Source: Flavobacteriales bacterium (GTDB lineage: Bacteria > Bacteroidota > Bacteroidia > Flavobacteriales_E > Vicingaceae). From it: DNA of 64,000 nucleotides. The stretch lies in NCBI GenBank assembly GCA_015075325.1, contig JABTUP010000009.1, positions 1-64,000 on the forward strand. The letters run 5' to 3'. The position numbers were made by a program, and so were the translations under genes. Each line of letters starts with the position of its first letter. Position 1 is the first letter of the stretch. The notes beneath the pieces were generated by a model. The model had not been told where the DNA came from. It ran no database searches and was given only the letters and a program-made list of their open reading frames with translations. Of the stretch, positions 55,400 through 63,704 are shown one piece after another.

Positions 55400-55407
55400 G
55401 TATATTT
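55400..55407 (+). promoter_or_regulatory. -7 element before the HU-bL38 genes
   Basis: TATATTTG followed by CACCCC matches the strong Bacteroidota -7 element. A TTG at the standard 19-nt distance is absent (nearest is 25 nt away), so the -33 part is unclear. Transcription would begin near 55413, 50 nt before the HU ATG. Confidence 0.5.
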
Positions 55408-55462
55408 GCACCCCTCAAAAAGATAAATTATTGAAATTAAACAAGTTAAAAGTATTTTAAAA

Positions 55463-55747
55463 ATGACAAAGGCAGATATAGTAACAAAGATTTCGGACAA
55501 GACAGGAATAGAAAAATTAGCTGTTCAAAGAACTGTTGAAGAGTTTATGAAAGAAGTAAGAAAATCACTAGAAAGTGGAAAAAACGTTTATTTAAGAGGG
55601 TTTGGTAGCTTTGTGGTTAAAAAAAGAGCTCAAAAAACTGGTAGAAATATTTCGAAAAATACTACAATTATTATTCCAGCACACAATATACCTGCGTTTA
55701 AACCTGCAAAATCATTTGCAGAAAAAGTTAAAAAAAGCGTTAAATAA
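55463..55747 (+). CDS. HU/IHF-type DNA-binding protein
   Basis: A 94-residue second HU-family protein, KADIVTKISDKTGIEKLAVQ and VYLRGFGSFVVKKRAQKTGRN, with the Pro-containing arm IIIPAHNIPAFKPAK. It differs from the HU at 36879 mainly in the arm. It lies divergent from mutY and upstream of the bL38-type and RNase G genes, an arrangement recurring in Bacteroidota. Confidence 0.94.
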   Translation: MTKADIVTKISDKTGIEKLAVQRTVEEFMKEVRKSLESGKNVYLRGFGSFVVKKRAQKTGRNISKNTTIIIPAHNIPAFKPAKSFAEKVKKSVK

Positions 55748-55792
55748 TTTTAACGCATTTAAGATATATAAAATCATTTAAAACAAGAAATT

Positions 55793-55885
55793 ATGCCAAG
55801 CGGAAAGAAAAGAAAAAGACATAAAATGGCTACGCACAAGCGTAAAAAAAGACTTAGAAAAAATAGACATAAAAAGAAAAAATAA
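55793..55885 (+). CDS. bL38-type small ribosomal protein (AURKAIP1/COX24 domain)
   Basis: A 30-codon gene encoding MPSGKKRKRHKMATHKRKKR followed by LRKNRHKKKK; more than half Lys/Arg. This is the conserved bacterial AURKAIP1/COX24-domain peptide, homologous to mitochondrial mS38 and reported as a ribosomal protein in Flavobacterium ribosomes. It is too short for most gene callers. It sits between HU and rng, in its usual context, 45 nt after HU. Confidence 0.9.
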   Translation: MPSGKKRKRHKMATHKRKKRLRKNRHKKKK

Positions 55886-55958
55886 TTTCTTTTGATACAT
55901 TTCAGTAGCAATTCCGCTATGAAATTTATTCGTATTTTATTTTTTAAATATAACGGAA

Positions 55959-55980
55959 CCTTTTAAGATTTCTTAAAAGG
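55959..55980 (+). promoter_or_regulatory. Stem-loop in the bL38-rng gap
   Basis: CCTTTTAAG-ATTT-CTTAAAAGG, a perfect 9-bp stem, 30 nt before the rng start. The following bases are not a strong U-tract, so it may be a weak terminator for HU-bL38 or a 5'-UTR structure through which the RNase limits its own mRNA, as RNase E does in E. coli. Function is inference. Confidence 0.5.
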
Positions 55981-56010
55981 TATTCGTGTTTTGGTACAAA
56001 AATACTTCAC

Positions 56011-57570
56011 ATGAGTGTTGAACTAATCATAGATTCTACTCCTAAGGAAGTTGTTATTGCCATTCTTAGCAACGGTAAGTTACTTGAGCTACACAAAGAG
56101 AAAATCAATAATAATTTTTCGGTAGGCGATATTTATTTAGCAAAGGTAAAAAAGATTATGCCTGGCTTAAACGCTACCTTTGTTAATGTGGGCTACGAAA
56201 AAGATGCCTTTTTACATTACCTCGATTTAGGTCCTAATTTTCACTCGTTTGTAAAATATACAAAAGGTGTTGTTGGCGGTGGGTTGCCAAGCGACTTGCA
56301 GAACTTTAAATTTGAACCTGAAATTGAAAAAGCAGGTAAAATTGAAAAAGTACTAAAAACCAACGACCAAATTTTAGTACAAATTGCAAAAGAACCTATT
56401 TCTACCAAAGGCCCTCGATTAAGTTCTGAAATATCGATTGCTGGCCGTTATTTGGTTTTAGTTCCTTTTTCCGATAAAGTTTCTGTTTCTCAAAAAATTA
56501 AAGATGCCGAAGAACGCGATCGATTAATAAAACTGATAAAAAGCATTAAGCCTAAAGGATTTGGTGTAATTATTAGAACGGTTGCCAAAAACAAAAAAGT
56601 TGCCGATTTGCATACCGACATGGACGACCTCACCAAAAAATGGGAGTTGTGTTATAATGCCATGAAAGATGCTCATGCACCTAAAAAAGTATTGGGAGAA
56701 CTAGACAGAACCTCTGCATTATTAAGGGATTTATTGAATAGCGATTTTAATAGCATTACTGTTAACGACGATACGCTTTATAACGAGCTAAGAACATATT
56801 TGCATACCATTGCTCCTGATAAAGAAAAAATTGTAAAGCAATATACTGGCAAAATGCCCATCTTCGATAATTTCGGAGTAGAAAAACAAATTAAATCGTT
56901 GTTTGGACGAAATGTAACGCTTAAATCGGGTATCTATTTAATTATAGAACATACTGAGGCTTTACACGTTATTGATGTAAATAGCGGACAACGAGGAAAA
57001 CGACAAGATAGTACACAAGAACAAAATGCCTTAGAAGTTAATTTAGAAGCAGCCGAAGAAGTTGCTCGTCAACTTCGGTTGAGAGATATGGGTGGAATAG
57101 TGGTGGTTGATTTTATTGATATGAAAGAATCGGAAAACCGACAACTTTTGTATGAAAAAATGAAAGAATTTATGAAGGACGATAGGGCAAAACATAACAT
57201 TTTGCCTCCAAGTAAATTTGGTTTGGTTCAAATTACTCGCCAACGTGTTCGTCCGGAAATGGAAATTAAAACTTCTGAAAAATGCCCTTCGTGTGGTGGT
57301 AGTGGAGAAGTACAATCAACCGTATTGCTTGTTGAAGAAATTGAAAACAACATTAGATATATTACTCAGCACCTTAACATGAAAACCCTCAAAATAAATG
57401 TTCACCCTTTTGTAGAGGCATTTATTAATAAACGTAAAGGATTGTTTTCATCGTTGAGAAAAGAATGGCAAAATAGATTTAAATGTAGTTTGGAAATTAT
57501 GCCAACCACTTCATACAACTTTTTGCAATACAAGTTTTTTGATAGAAACGATGAAGAGATTCATCTTTAA
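56011..57570 (+). CDS. rng: Ribonuclease E/G family protein
   Basis: A 519-residue Rne/Rng endoribonuclease. S1 domain (residues about 35-125, VGDIYLAKVKKIMPGLNATFVNVG), the catalytic metal Asp residues in HVIDVNSGQ and VVDFIDM, QEQNALEVNLEAAEEVARQLRLRD, and the zinc-link CPSCGGSG near 425. It lacks the long RNase E scaffold tail. It processes rRNA and mRNA. Ends against a shared terminator. Confidence 0.95.
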   Translation: MSVELIIDSTPKEVVIAILSNGKLLELHKEKINNNFSVGDIYLAKVKKIMPGLNATFVNVGYEKDAFLHYLDLGPNFHSFVKYTKGVVGGGLPSDLQNFKFEPEIEKAGKIEKVLKTNDQILVQIAKEPISTKGPRLSSEISIAGRYLVLVPFSDKVSVSQKIKDAEERDRLIKLIKSIKPKGFGVIIRTVAKNKKVADLHTDMDDLTKKWELCYNAMKDAHAPKKVLGELDRTSALLRDLLNSDFNSITVNDDTLYNELRTYLHTIAPDKEKIVKQYTGKMPIFDNFGVEKQIKSLFGRNVTLKSGIYLIIEHTEALHVIDVNSGQRGKRQDSTQEQNALEVNLEAAEEVARQLRLRDMGGIVVVDFIDMKESENRQLLYEKMKEFMKDDRAKHNILPPSKFGLVQITRQRVRPEMEIKTSEKCPSCGGSGEVQSTVLLVEEIENNIRYITQHLNMKTLKINVHPFVEAFINKRKGLFSSLRKEWQNRFKCSLEIMPTTSYNFLQYKFFDRNDEEIHL

Positions 57571-57586
57571 ATCAGTAAAATAAAAC

Positions 57587-57614
57587 AAATGGCAGAATAC
57601 TTATTCTGCCATTT
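57587..57614 (+). terminator. Terminator between rng and the Fic gene
   Basis: AAATGGCAGAAT (57587-57598) pairs with ATTCTGCCATTT (57603-57614) around a 4-nt loop, followed by T-rich sequence. The right arm is also the last codons of the convergent fic gene. Confidence 0.85.
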
Positions 57615-58647
57615 TTATAAAATCACGAAGACTTTTAATGGTGCTTGAAGCAACAAATTCGTAAAAAGGTTTTTTATCCTTATTCACTTGAACATCTTCT
57701 AGGGCTTTGTAGTAAGCCAAACGGTTATCTTTTTCGCTACTAATATTAGTGATTGGATAACCAGCTTGTAAAAGCACTAAATTCATAATCAATCTCGATG
57801 TTCGCCCATTTCCATCAATAAAAGGATGAATAGTAACCAATCGTTCGTGCATTTCTGCTGCTAAAATTACAGGGTGCAACTTGTTGCAATTTTCATTATA
57901 GAAAATGATGTAATCTTCCATCAGTTTGTTCAATAAATAAGGTTCTGGCGGTAAATGTTTACTACCAGAAATTCTTACATTAACACTTCTGTATCTGCCA
58001 GCATTTTCTTTATCAATGCCACGTAAAATTAAACTGTGAACTTGTTTAATTAAATGTTCGGTAATAGCACTGTTGGCTTCAACAAAATCATACAATAAAT
58101 CAATAGCTTCGGCATGATTAACCGCTTCAAAATGTTCTTGAACAGATTTTCCACTAATGGTCAATCCTTTTTCTACAACCAAAGCTGTTTCTTGCAATGT
58201 CAGTGTATTTCCCTCTATTCTGTTGCTGTCGTAAGTGTATTCAATTTTATAATATTCAAATAACTTTTTAATATGACTTTTAGATAAAGGTCTGATGCTG
58301 TCTAACTGTTGCTTGAGTTCGTTTATTTCTTCAATTAAACTGTGGTTCACAAAAGTTGTTTTACCATACGCTACTCTGCTTTCGGCAAGTTGAAGAGCTT
58401 GTAAACCAATTTCTTCATCTTTTATTTCGTTGTAAATTTTTTCGCTCAACCACACCACCAACAATTCGTTTAAAGCAATATGGTAAAAACTAGCTATTTT
58501 TATAATATGCTCTTTATTAGGAATTCTACTACCATTTTCGAACCTGCTATAAAGCGTATAATCCATGTTAAGTTGATTGGACAACTCTTTAATAGAAAGT
58601 TTTCTATCGGTTCTTAAAGTTTTTAATATGTTGATTAATTTGCTCAT
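57601..58647 (-). CDS. Fic domain protein with N-terminal HTH (class II, autoinhibited)
   Basis: A 348-residue protein: XRE-like HTH (residues 1-65, KLSIKELSNQLNMDYTLYSRFENGSRIP), then a Fic domain with HPFIDGNGR (His274 to Arg282) that transfers AMP to target hydroxyls. The inhibitory motif S-x3-E-G-N (Ser141, Glu145, Asn147) lies before the Fic core, as in class II Fic proteins, so activity is likely self-restrained. The fused HTH plus palindromes at its promoter suggest autoregulation. Target unknown; no separate antitoxin gene is seen. Confidence 0.92.
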   Translation of the reverse strand: MSKLINILKTLRTDRKLSIKELSNQLNMDYTLYSRFENGSRIPNKEHIIKIASFYHIALNELLVVWLSEKIYNEIKDEEIGLQALQLAESRVAYGKTTFVNHSLIEEINELKQQLDSIRPLSKSHIKKLFEYYKIEYTYDSNRIEGNTLTLQETALVVEKGLTISGKSVQEHFEAVNHAEAIDLLYDFVEANSAITEHLIKQVHSLILRGIDKENAGRYRSVNVRISGSKHLPPEPYLLNKLMEDYIIFYNENCNKLHPVILAAEMHERLVTIHPFIDGNGRTSRLIMNLVLLQAGYPITNISSEKDNRLAYYKALEDVQVNKDKKPFYEFVASSTIKSLRDFIKMAE

Positions 58648-58664
58648 TTCTCATTACAACAATA

Positions 58665-58708
58665 CAAATTTAGTCAATATTTATTTTATATTGACAAATA
58701 TTGTCAAT
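58665..58708 (-). promoter_or_regulatory. Promoter and operator of the Fic-HTH gene
   Basis: ATTGACAA-ATA-TTGTCAAT (58690-58708) is a perfect 8-bp inverted repeat, and GTCAATAT (58673-58680) with ATATTGAC (58688-58695) adds a second overlapping one, giving three GTCAAT/ATTGAC half sites. A candidate -7 TAAATTTG lies at 58672-58665 with TTTG 22 nt before it, so protein bound there would block transcription. The XRE domain of the encoded protein is the likely binder. Confidence 0.55.
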
Positions 58709-58853
58709 TTATTTTTCATATTTGATTTATCTTGTCATACTGAACAAAATTTTACTGCCTATATTCATCGGGATAGTAAAATGAAGTATCTTTTATATAT
58801 TGTTTGAGAATTTTTAGAATCACAAGGCAGAGCCTTGCGACAGCGAAGGGGGA

Positions 58854-59594
58854 TTATTTTGGTATAGTATAATTTTTTTCTTTTTTAATATTCCCATTTT
58901 CATCAAACCATTTCCAAATCTCAACTTTTTTACCATTTTTGTAATTACCTATCGTTAGAATTTGACCTTTTTCATTCCATTCTAAATATTGACCTTCTAA
59001 TTTATATTCGTTGTTATAGGTTACTTTAGATTTCATTTGTCCATTCTTGAAATATATTATGTAATCACCTATATTTCTGAGCCCAACCTGACTATACGAA
59101 GAACTGATTTGTCCATTTTTAAAATACCTCTCAGTAGATAATTTATTGAACAATACAATTCCACTAAAATTCTTTTTGCTAAGAGCATTATTTGCTGCCG
59201 TGTTTTCTATAGGAATTATAAATCTTTTCATTTTTAGAACACCATCTTTGTCGTAATTATGCATAATCACGGTATTGATAGGTTTATATGGTATAAAATC
59301 TGTCATGCTGAGACTTCCATCCTTTCTATAATGTTTCCAAAATCCAACTCTGTGTATAACAGGTGTTTCTTGTTTAGCCCCATTAATATGAGGGTTATAA
59401 TTTGACATAAAATACCAACCTTCACTATCTTTAGTCCCATATCCATTTTTAGTGTAGAATACCTCATATTTTACGCTAAGAACAGTTGAATCATTTGCTA
59501 AAAGTGTTTTAATTGAGTCTGGTAAAGTTATTTCTTGCCCAAACCCATTGAGTCTAAGAGTTAGCAAAAATGATATTATAATTAGCTTTCTCAT
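58854..59594 (-). CDS. Secreted YwqK/MORN-like repeat protein
   Basis: A 246-residue protein with a signal peptide (IIISFLLTLRLNGFGQ). Repeats of the form K-N-G-Q-x-x-x-x-x-Y occur from about 160: ERYFKNGQISSSYSQVG, IYFKNGQMKSKVTYNN, EWNEKGQILTIGNYKNGKK, KWFDENGNIKKEKNY. This is the YwqK/MORN-variant pattern common in Bacteroidota surface or periplasmic proteins. Function unknown. Confidence 0.8.
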   Translation of the reverse strand: MRKLIIISFLLTLRLNGFGQEITLPDSIKTLLANDSTVLSVKYEVFYTKNGYGTKDSEGWYFMSNYNPHINGAKQETPVIHRVGFWKHYRKDGSLSMTDFIPYKPINTVIMHNYDKDGVLKMKRFIIPIENTAANNALSKKNFSGIVLFNKLSTERYFKNGQISSSYSQVGLRNIGDYIIYFKNGQMKSKVTYNNEYKLEGQYLEWNEKGQILTIGNYKNGKKVEIWKWFDENGNIKKEKNYTIPK

Positions 59595-59626
59595 TTCTAG
59601 AATGTATAAAATCTTCCGTAATTTTC

Positions 59627-61670
59627 TTAACCCCTTTCCTCCAACAACCCCGCACGTTTCAACAATGCATTGCTATCGGGTTCTTTACCTCTAAATTTAA
59701 TGTATAAATCCATCGGGTGTTCCGAACCACCTTTGCTCAACACGTTGTTTTTAAATTTATCGGCAACTTCTTGGTTAAAAATACCTTGTTCTTTAAAGTA
59801 GTAAAATGCGTCGGCATCCAACACTTCTGCCCATTTGTAAGAGTAATACCCTGATGAATAACCACCTTGAAAAATATGCGAAAAAGCCGTGCTTACACAA
59901 GTATTTTCTACTACGGGTGTTAGTTGCGTTTCCTTGGTAGCAGTGTTTTCAAATTCAAAAACAGAAGTAATTTCGGTAGGGTTGGTAGTGTGCCAAGCCA
60001 TGTCTAAAATACCAAAGTTCAGTTGGCGGACAATGTTGGTAGCTTCCATAAAATTAGCTGAAGCTTTAATTTTTTCAATCAATTCAATTGGAATAACCTC
60101 ATTGGTTTGGTAATGTTTAGCAAACAATTTCAAGGCTTCTTCTTCGTAGCACCAGTTTTCCAACACTTGTGAAGGCAACTCTACAAAATCGCGGTAAACG
60201 CTTGTGCCCGATAAACTTGGATAAACAGTGTTGGCTAACATGCCGTGCAAGGCGTGCCCAAATTCGTGAAATAGGGTAGTTACTTCACTAAAAGTAAGCA
60301 ATGATGGTTTGGTTTCGGTTGGTTTGGTAAAATTGCACACGTTTACAATGTGTGGGCGGTTGTTTTTTCCGTCTTTAATGTATTGGTCGTTAAACGAGGT
60401 CATCCATGCACCGTTGCGTTTGCCTTCACGCGGGTGAAAATCGGCATAAAACAACGAAACCAGTTGGTTGTTTTGGTCAGTTACTTCGTAAGTAGTTACT
60501 TCGGGGTGGTATTTATCAATATTGGTAATTTCTTTAAACTTCAATCCGTATAATTTTCCTGCAACCTGAAAAACGCCGTTTACCACATTTTCTAATTTAA
60601 AATAAGGTTTTAGTTTTTCGTCGTCTAAATCAAATAATTTTTGTTTTAGTTTCTCGCGATAAAAAGCAGTGTCCCAAGCTTGTAGTTCACCTTCAAAACC
60701 AAGCGATTGAGCAAATTTTGTCAATTCATTCATTTCTTTTACAGCAAATGGTTTCGCTTTGTGTAACAAATCGTTTAAAAAGGTTTTTACCTTTTCTGGA
60801 GTTTTAGCCATTTGTTCTTCTAATACAAAATGAGCATGGTTTTTATAGCCCAATAAATTGGCACGTTGATAACGCAACTCAACAATTCGAAGCACGTTTT
60901 TTTGATTGTCAAGAGCATCATTTTTACATGATTTGGTGGCGTTTGCCATGTACATTGTTTTACGTAAATCTCTATTTTCAGAATAGGTCATAAATGGAAT
61001 GTAGCTTGGGTAAGCCAAGGTAAACATCCAGCCTTCTTTGATTTTTGCTTTTAGCAGTAATGGCAGCAGCTTCTATAACACCTTCAGGTAAACCTACCAA
61101 ATCAGATTCATCGGTTATCAATAATTCATATTTATTGGTTTCTGCTAATACATTTTCTCCAAAATTTAAAGAAAGTTGCGATAATTCCACATCAATTTTA
61201 CGCAGTTTTTCTTTGTCAGCTTCGTTTAAATTAGCACCGTTTCTAACAAAACTTTTGTAGGTTTTATCTAACAACATGGTTTGCTCAACGGTTAAGTCTT
61301 TTCGTTCTTGGTTGTTTTCGTAAACCACTTTTACGCGTTTAAATAAATCTTCGTTTAAAGCTACATCATTACTGTATTCGGTTAAAATTGGAGAAACCTC
61401 TTGAGCAATTTTTTGTATTTCGTTGTTGGTTTCGGCAGAGTTTAAATTAAAGAAAACAGATGTTACACTGCTCAATAACATTCCACTAAAATCTAAAGCT
61501 TCAATGGTATTTTTAAATGTTGGGGTTTCAGAATTATTAATTATGGCATCAATATCTTTTCGAGCTTCGGCTATAGCATTTACAATAGCTGGTTTAAAGT
61601 GTTCGTTTTTTATTTGCGAAAAAGGTGGAGTTTGAAATGGTGTGTTAAATACTGAAAATAGTGGATTCAT
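59627..61670 (-). pseudogene. M3 family metallopeptidase (oligopeptidase/Dcp-like), frameshifted
   Basis: Two frames together make one M3 peptidase of about 680 residues. The N-terminal part (61670 down to about 61040) reads through EGVIEAAAITAKSKNQ, then goes out of frame; the rest (from about 61036 to 59627) begins with EGWMFTLAYPSYIPFMTYSENRDL in the other frame. Removing one T from the TTT at 61037-61039 (plus strand) restores the family reading KSKNQEGWMFTL. The zinc site HEFGHALHG and distal residues are intact. The break is either a real one-base insertion or a sequencing error in a short homopolymer. The protein would cleave cytosolic peptides. Confidence 0.88.
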
Positions 61671-61704
61671 TTTTTTATTAGATGTTTTATTGTTGTATGA
61701 TTAC

Positions 61705-61765
61705 TCACCCCTGATTATCTTCGATAATCTTTCCCCTCTCTTGCAAGAGAGGGGGTAGGGGGAGA
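61705..61765. repeat. Second cruciform-type dispersed repeat
   Basis: GATTATC-ttc-GATAATC (61713-61729) and the 22-bp perfect palindrome CCCCTCTCTTGCAAGAGAGG (plus GG; 61733-61754) are enclosed by C-rich and G-rich ends. The CTTTCCC-hairpin-GGG-TA-GGGGGAG layout is that of the repeat at 2818-2878 in the opposite orientation. No gene lies in 61671-61827. Confidence 0.6.
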
Positions 61766-61827
61766 GTTGTTATTTTAAAGCAAAGTTACATTTTCAAATT
61801 GTTTCATTCTAAAATATTCAAATTAAT

Positions 61828-62328
61828 TTAAACCCTATCTCCAAGTTCAATTACTTCCAAATCTTTAATTACTTCGTTGTCAATACTAAAGCGTACAATG
61901 GTTTTAACCTTGTGAAACCCGCTTTTTCCAGCAGCACCAGGGTTAATGTGTAATGTGCCTAGTTTTTTATCGAATATTACTTTTAGTATATGCGAATGTC
62001 CACAAATGAAAAGTTTGGGAGGATTTTTTGTTATTTCGTTTTTTACATCGGGCGAATAACGGTTGGGATAACCACCAATGTGTGTTATCCAAACATCTAC
62101 TTCTTCGCAATTAAATCGAAGATTTTTTGGGAAGGTTTTTCGTATTTCTTGTCCGTCGATGTTGCCATAAACACAGCGAACAATAGGGCAAATTTTTTGT
62201 AAATCGTCAATTACTTGATAATTTCCAACATCGCCTGCATGCCAAATTTCGTCGCAACCCGAAAAATATTTTTCAATTTTTGGGTCTAAAAATCCGTGAG
62301 TGTCTGATATTAATCCAATTTTTTTCAC
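61828..62328 (-). CDS. YfcE/MJ0936-type metallophosphodiesterase
   Basis: A 166-residue calcineurin-like phosphoesterase. Metal motifs: ISDTHGF, WHAGDVGNYQVI, VYGNIDGQ, ICGHSHIL, and NPGAAGKSG. Such enzymes hydrolyse phosphodiesters in vitro; the natural substrate is unknown. Start is GTG at 62328, which begins exactly at the family N-terminus (KKIGLISDTHG). Confidence 0.93.
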   Translation of the reverse strand: MKKIGLISDTHGFLDPKIEKYFSGCDEIWHAGDVGNYQVIDDLQKICPIVRCVYGNIDGQEIRKTFPKNLRFNCEEVDVWITHIGGYPNRYSPDVKNEITKNPPKLFICGHSHILKVIFDKKLGTLHINPGAAGKSGFHKVKTIVRFSIDNEVIKDLEVIELGDRV

Positions 62329-62445
62329 AACTGTAAAGATAAATTTATACTTCGATAAATTTTATGTGAAAAAGAATTAACTTAATTTCGATGTTTAAAT
62401 AATAAAACTGTAAAATAAAGGTTAATAGAACTTAAAAATATAAAA

Positions 62446-63231
62446 ATGAAGACTAAAATTATTTTAACTACAACAACTTTCTACACTTCAACTTTGCTCT
62501 GTGCATGCCTTCTACTTACTACTTTAAACAGTTTTGCTCAAGAAGATACCTTAAAAGGACAAAAAGGTGATTGGGGTTTTAGTATAGGAATATCAGGAAT
62601 AATAAATAATATTAAAACAGAAAATGGTAAGGACGGAGCAGGTAATTATGTTATTTCTGCTCGAAAATATTTAAAAGATGATGTTGCAATAAGAATGAGC
62701 TTAAATACAGCATTAAATAAACAGAAGCGAACTATTGAGGATAGTGTAGCTCTATCTTCAGGTGGTAATGGTTTACGAACAATAGATTCTACATATTCAA
62801 GATTCGATTTTTCATTTAGTGTTGGTTACGAAAAACACGTTGGTAAAACCAAAAGACTTGACCCTTATTTTGCTGGCGAAATGATGTTGGGCAGAATGGG
62901 AAATACAAAAATTCAAAAAAATACCAACATAAAAGATGTTACTGGGACTGATAAAACTCAATATTTACTTCAATATGATGGAGGTTTTTATTTTGGATTA
63001 GGAGCTGTTGCTGGTTTTAATTATTTTATTGCTCCAAAATTTAGTTTAGGAACCGAGTTTGGTTATTTTTATGTATTCACAAAATCAGGTGGCGATTATA
63101 ACGAAAGTACAGTAAATACTCCAGTAAGTGGAAATCAATCATCGACTTTTAATAGAGGTGTTTTAGAACAAAAATCCAATCAAATTAATGTAAGTTCATC
63201 GGCAACCATTATACTTTCTTATTTTTTCTAA
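62446..63231 (+). CDS. Outer-membrane beta-barrel protein
   Basis: A 261-residue protein with a signal peptide ending near NSFAQ. Beta-strand patterns (WGFSIGISGIINNI, RFDFSFSVGYEKHVG, FGLGAVAGFNYFIAPKFSLGTEFGYFYVF) and a C-terminal SSSATIILSYFF with terminal Phe match small outer-membrane porin-like proteins. Function not known. An unlinked gene, convergent with the GNAT and overlapping its end by 4 nt. Confidence 0.8.
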   Translation: MKTKIILTTTTFYTSTLLCACLLLTTLNSFAQEDTLKGQKGDWGFSIGISGIINNIKTENGKDGAGNYVISARKYLKDDVAIRMSLNTALNKQKRTIEDSVALSSGGNGLRTIDSTYSRFDFSFSVGYEKHVGKTKRLDPYFAGEMMLGRMGNTKIQKNTNIKDVTGTDKTQYLLQYDGGFYFGLGAVAGFNYFIAPKFSLGTEFGYFYVFTKSGGDYNESTVNTPVSGNQSSTFNRGVLEQKSNQINVSSSATIILSYFF

Positions 63232-63692
63232 CGTTTAATAAGTGTTGGTGGTGTATAAGTTAAAAGCCATTCGGTATTGTTCTCGTTTTTTAGTGATTTG
63301 ATGAGTTGAAAACCATTTTTGGTATAGAATTTTATCAAATTTTCGTCTTCAACAGTTAACCAAAACCGTTGAGTTGGAAATTGTTCAAACAAAGCTGTCA
63401 GCCATTTTGAACCAATTTTTTGATTTCTGTATTCTTCGGCAACCCAAATAAAACCTACGTATAAATAGTTTTGGTTAAACCATCTTTCTGCTTCTGTTTC
63501 GTTGTAGAGCATATCTGGTGAGCAAGTGTTAAAAACAATGCCTCCAGCAATAATTTTACTATTGAGGTATAATCCGTAAATGTTCGAATTGTCTTTGTAT
63601 TCATCCCAGTAAGGAACAATTGAGTTTCTCCAATCTAAAGGAAGTAAATCAAAAAAATCGGTATCGGTAGTTTCCCTAAATTGAAAATTCAT
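63228..63692 (-). CDS. GNAT family N-acetyltransferase
   Basis: A 154-residue acetyltransferase. The acetyl-CoA site is VAEEYRNQKIGSKWLTALFEQF (R/Q-x-x-G-x-G/S), and WLTVEDENLIKFYTKNGFQLI is the usual C-terminal motif. Substrate unknown. Confidence 0.88.
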   Translation of the reverse strand: MNFQFRETTDTDFFDLLPLDWRNSIVPYWDEYKDNSNIYGLYLNSKIIAGGIVFNTCSPDMLYNETEAERWFNQNYLYVGFIWVAEEYRNQKIGSKWLTALFEQFPTQRFWLTVEDENLIKFYTKNGFQLIKSLKNENNTEWLLTYTPPTLIKR

Positions 63693-63704
63693 TTTTTTAA
63701 CTGA

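Noticed and set aside
58709..58853. Small RNA or gene in the gap after the Fic promoter
   Set aside because: There is an 8-bp inverted repeat (ATTTTACT/AGTAAAAT, 58749-58756 and 58775-58782), but no promoter, open frame or known RNA pattern; it resembles dispersed intergenic sequence.
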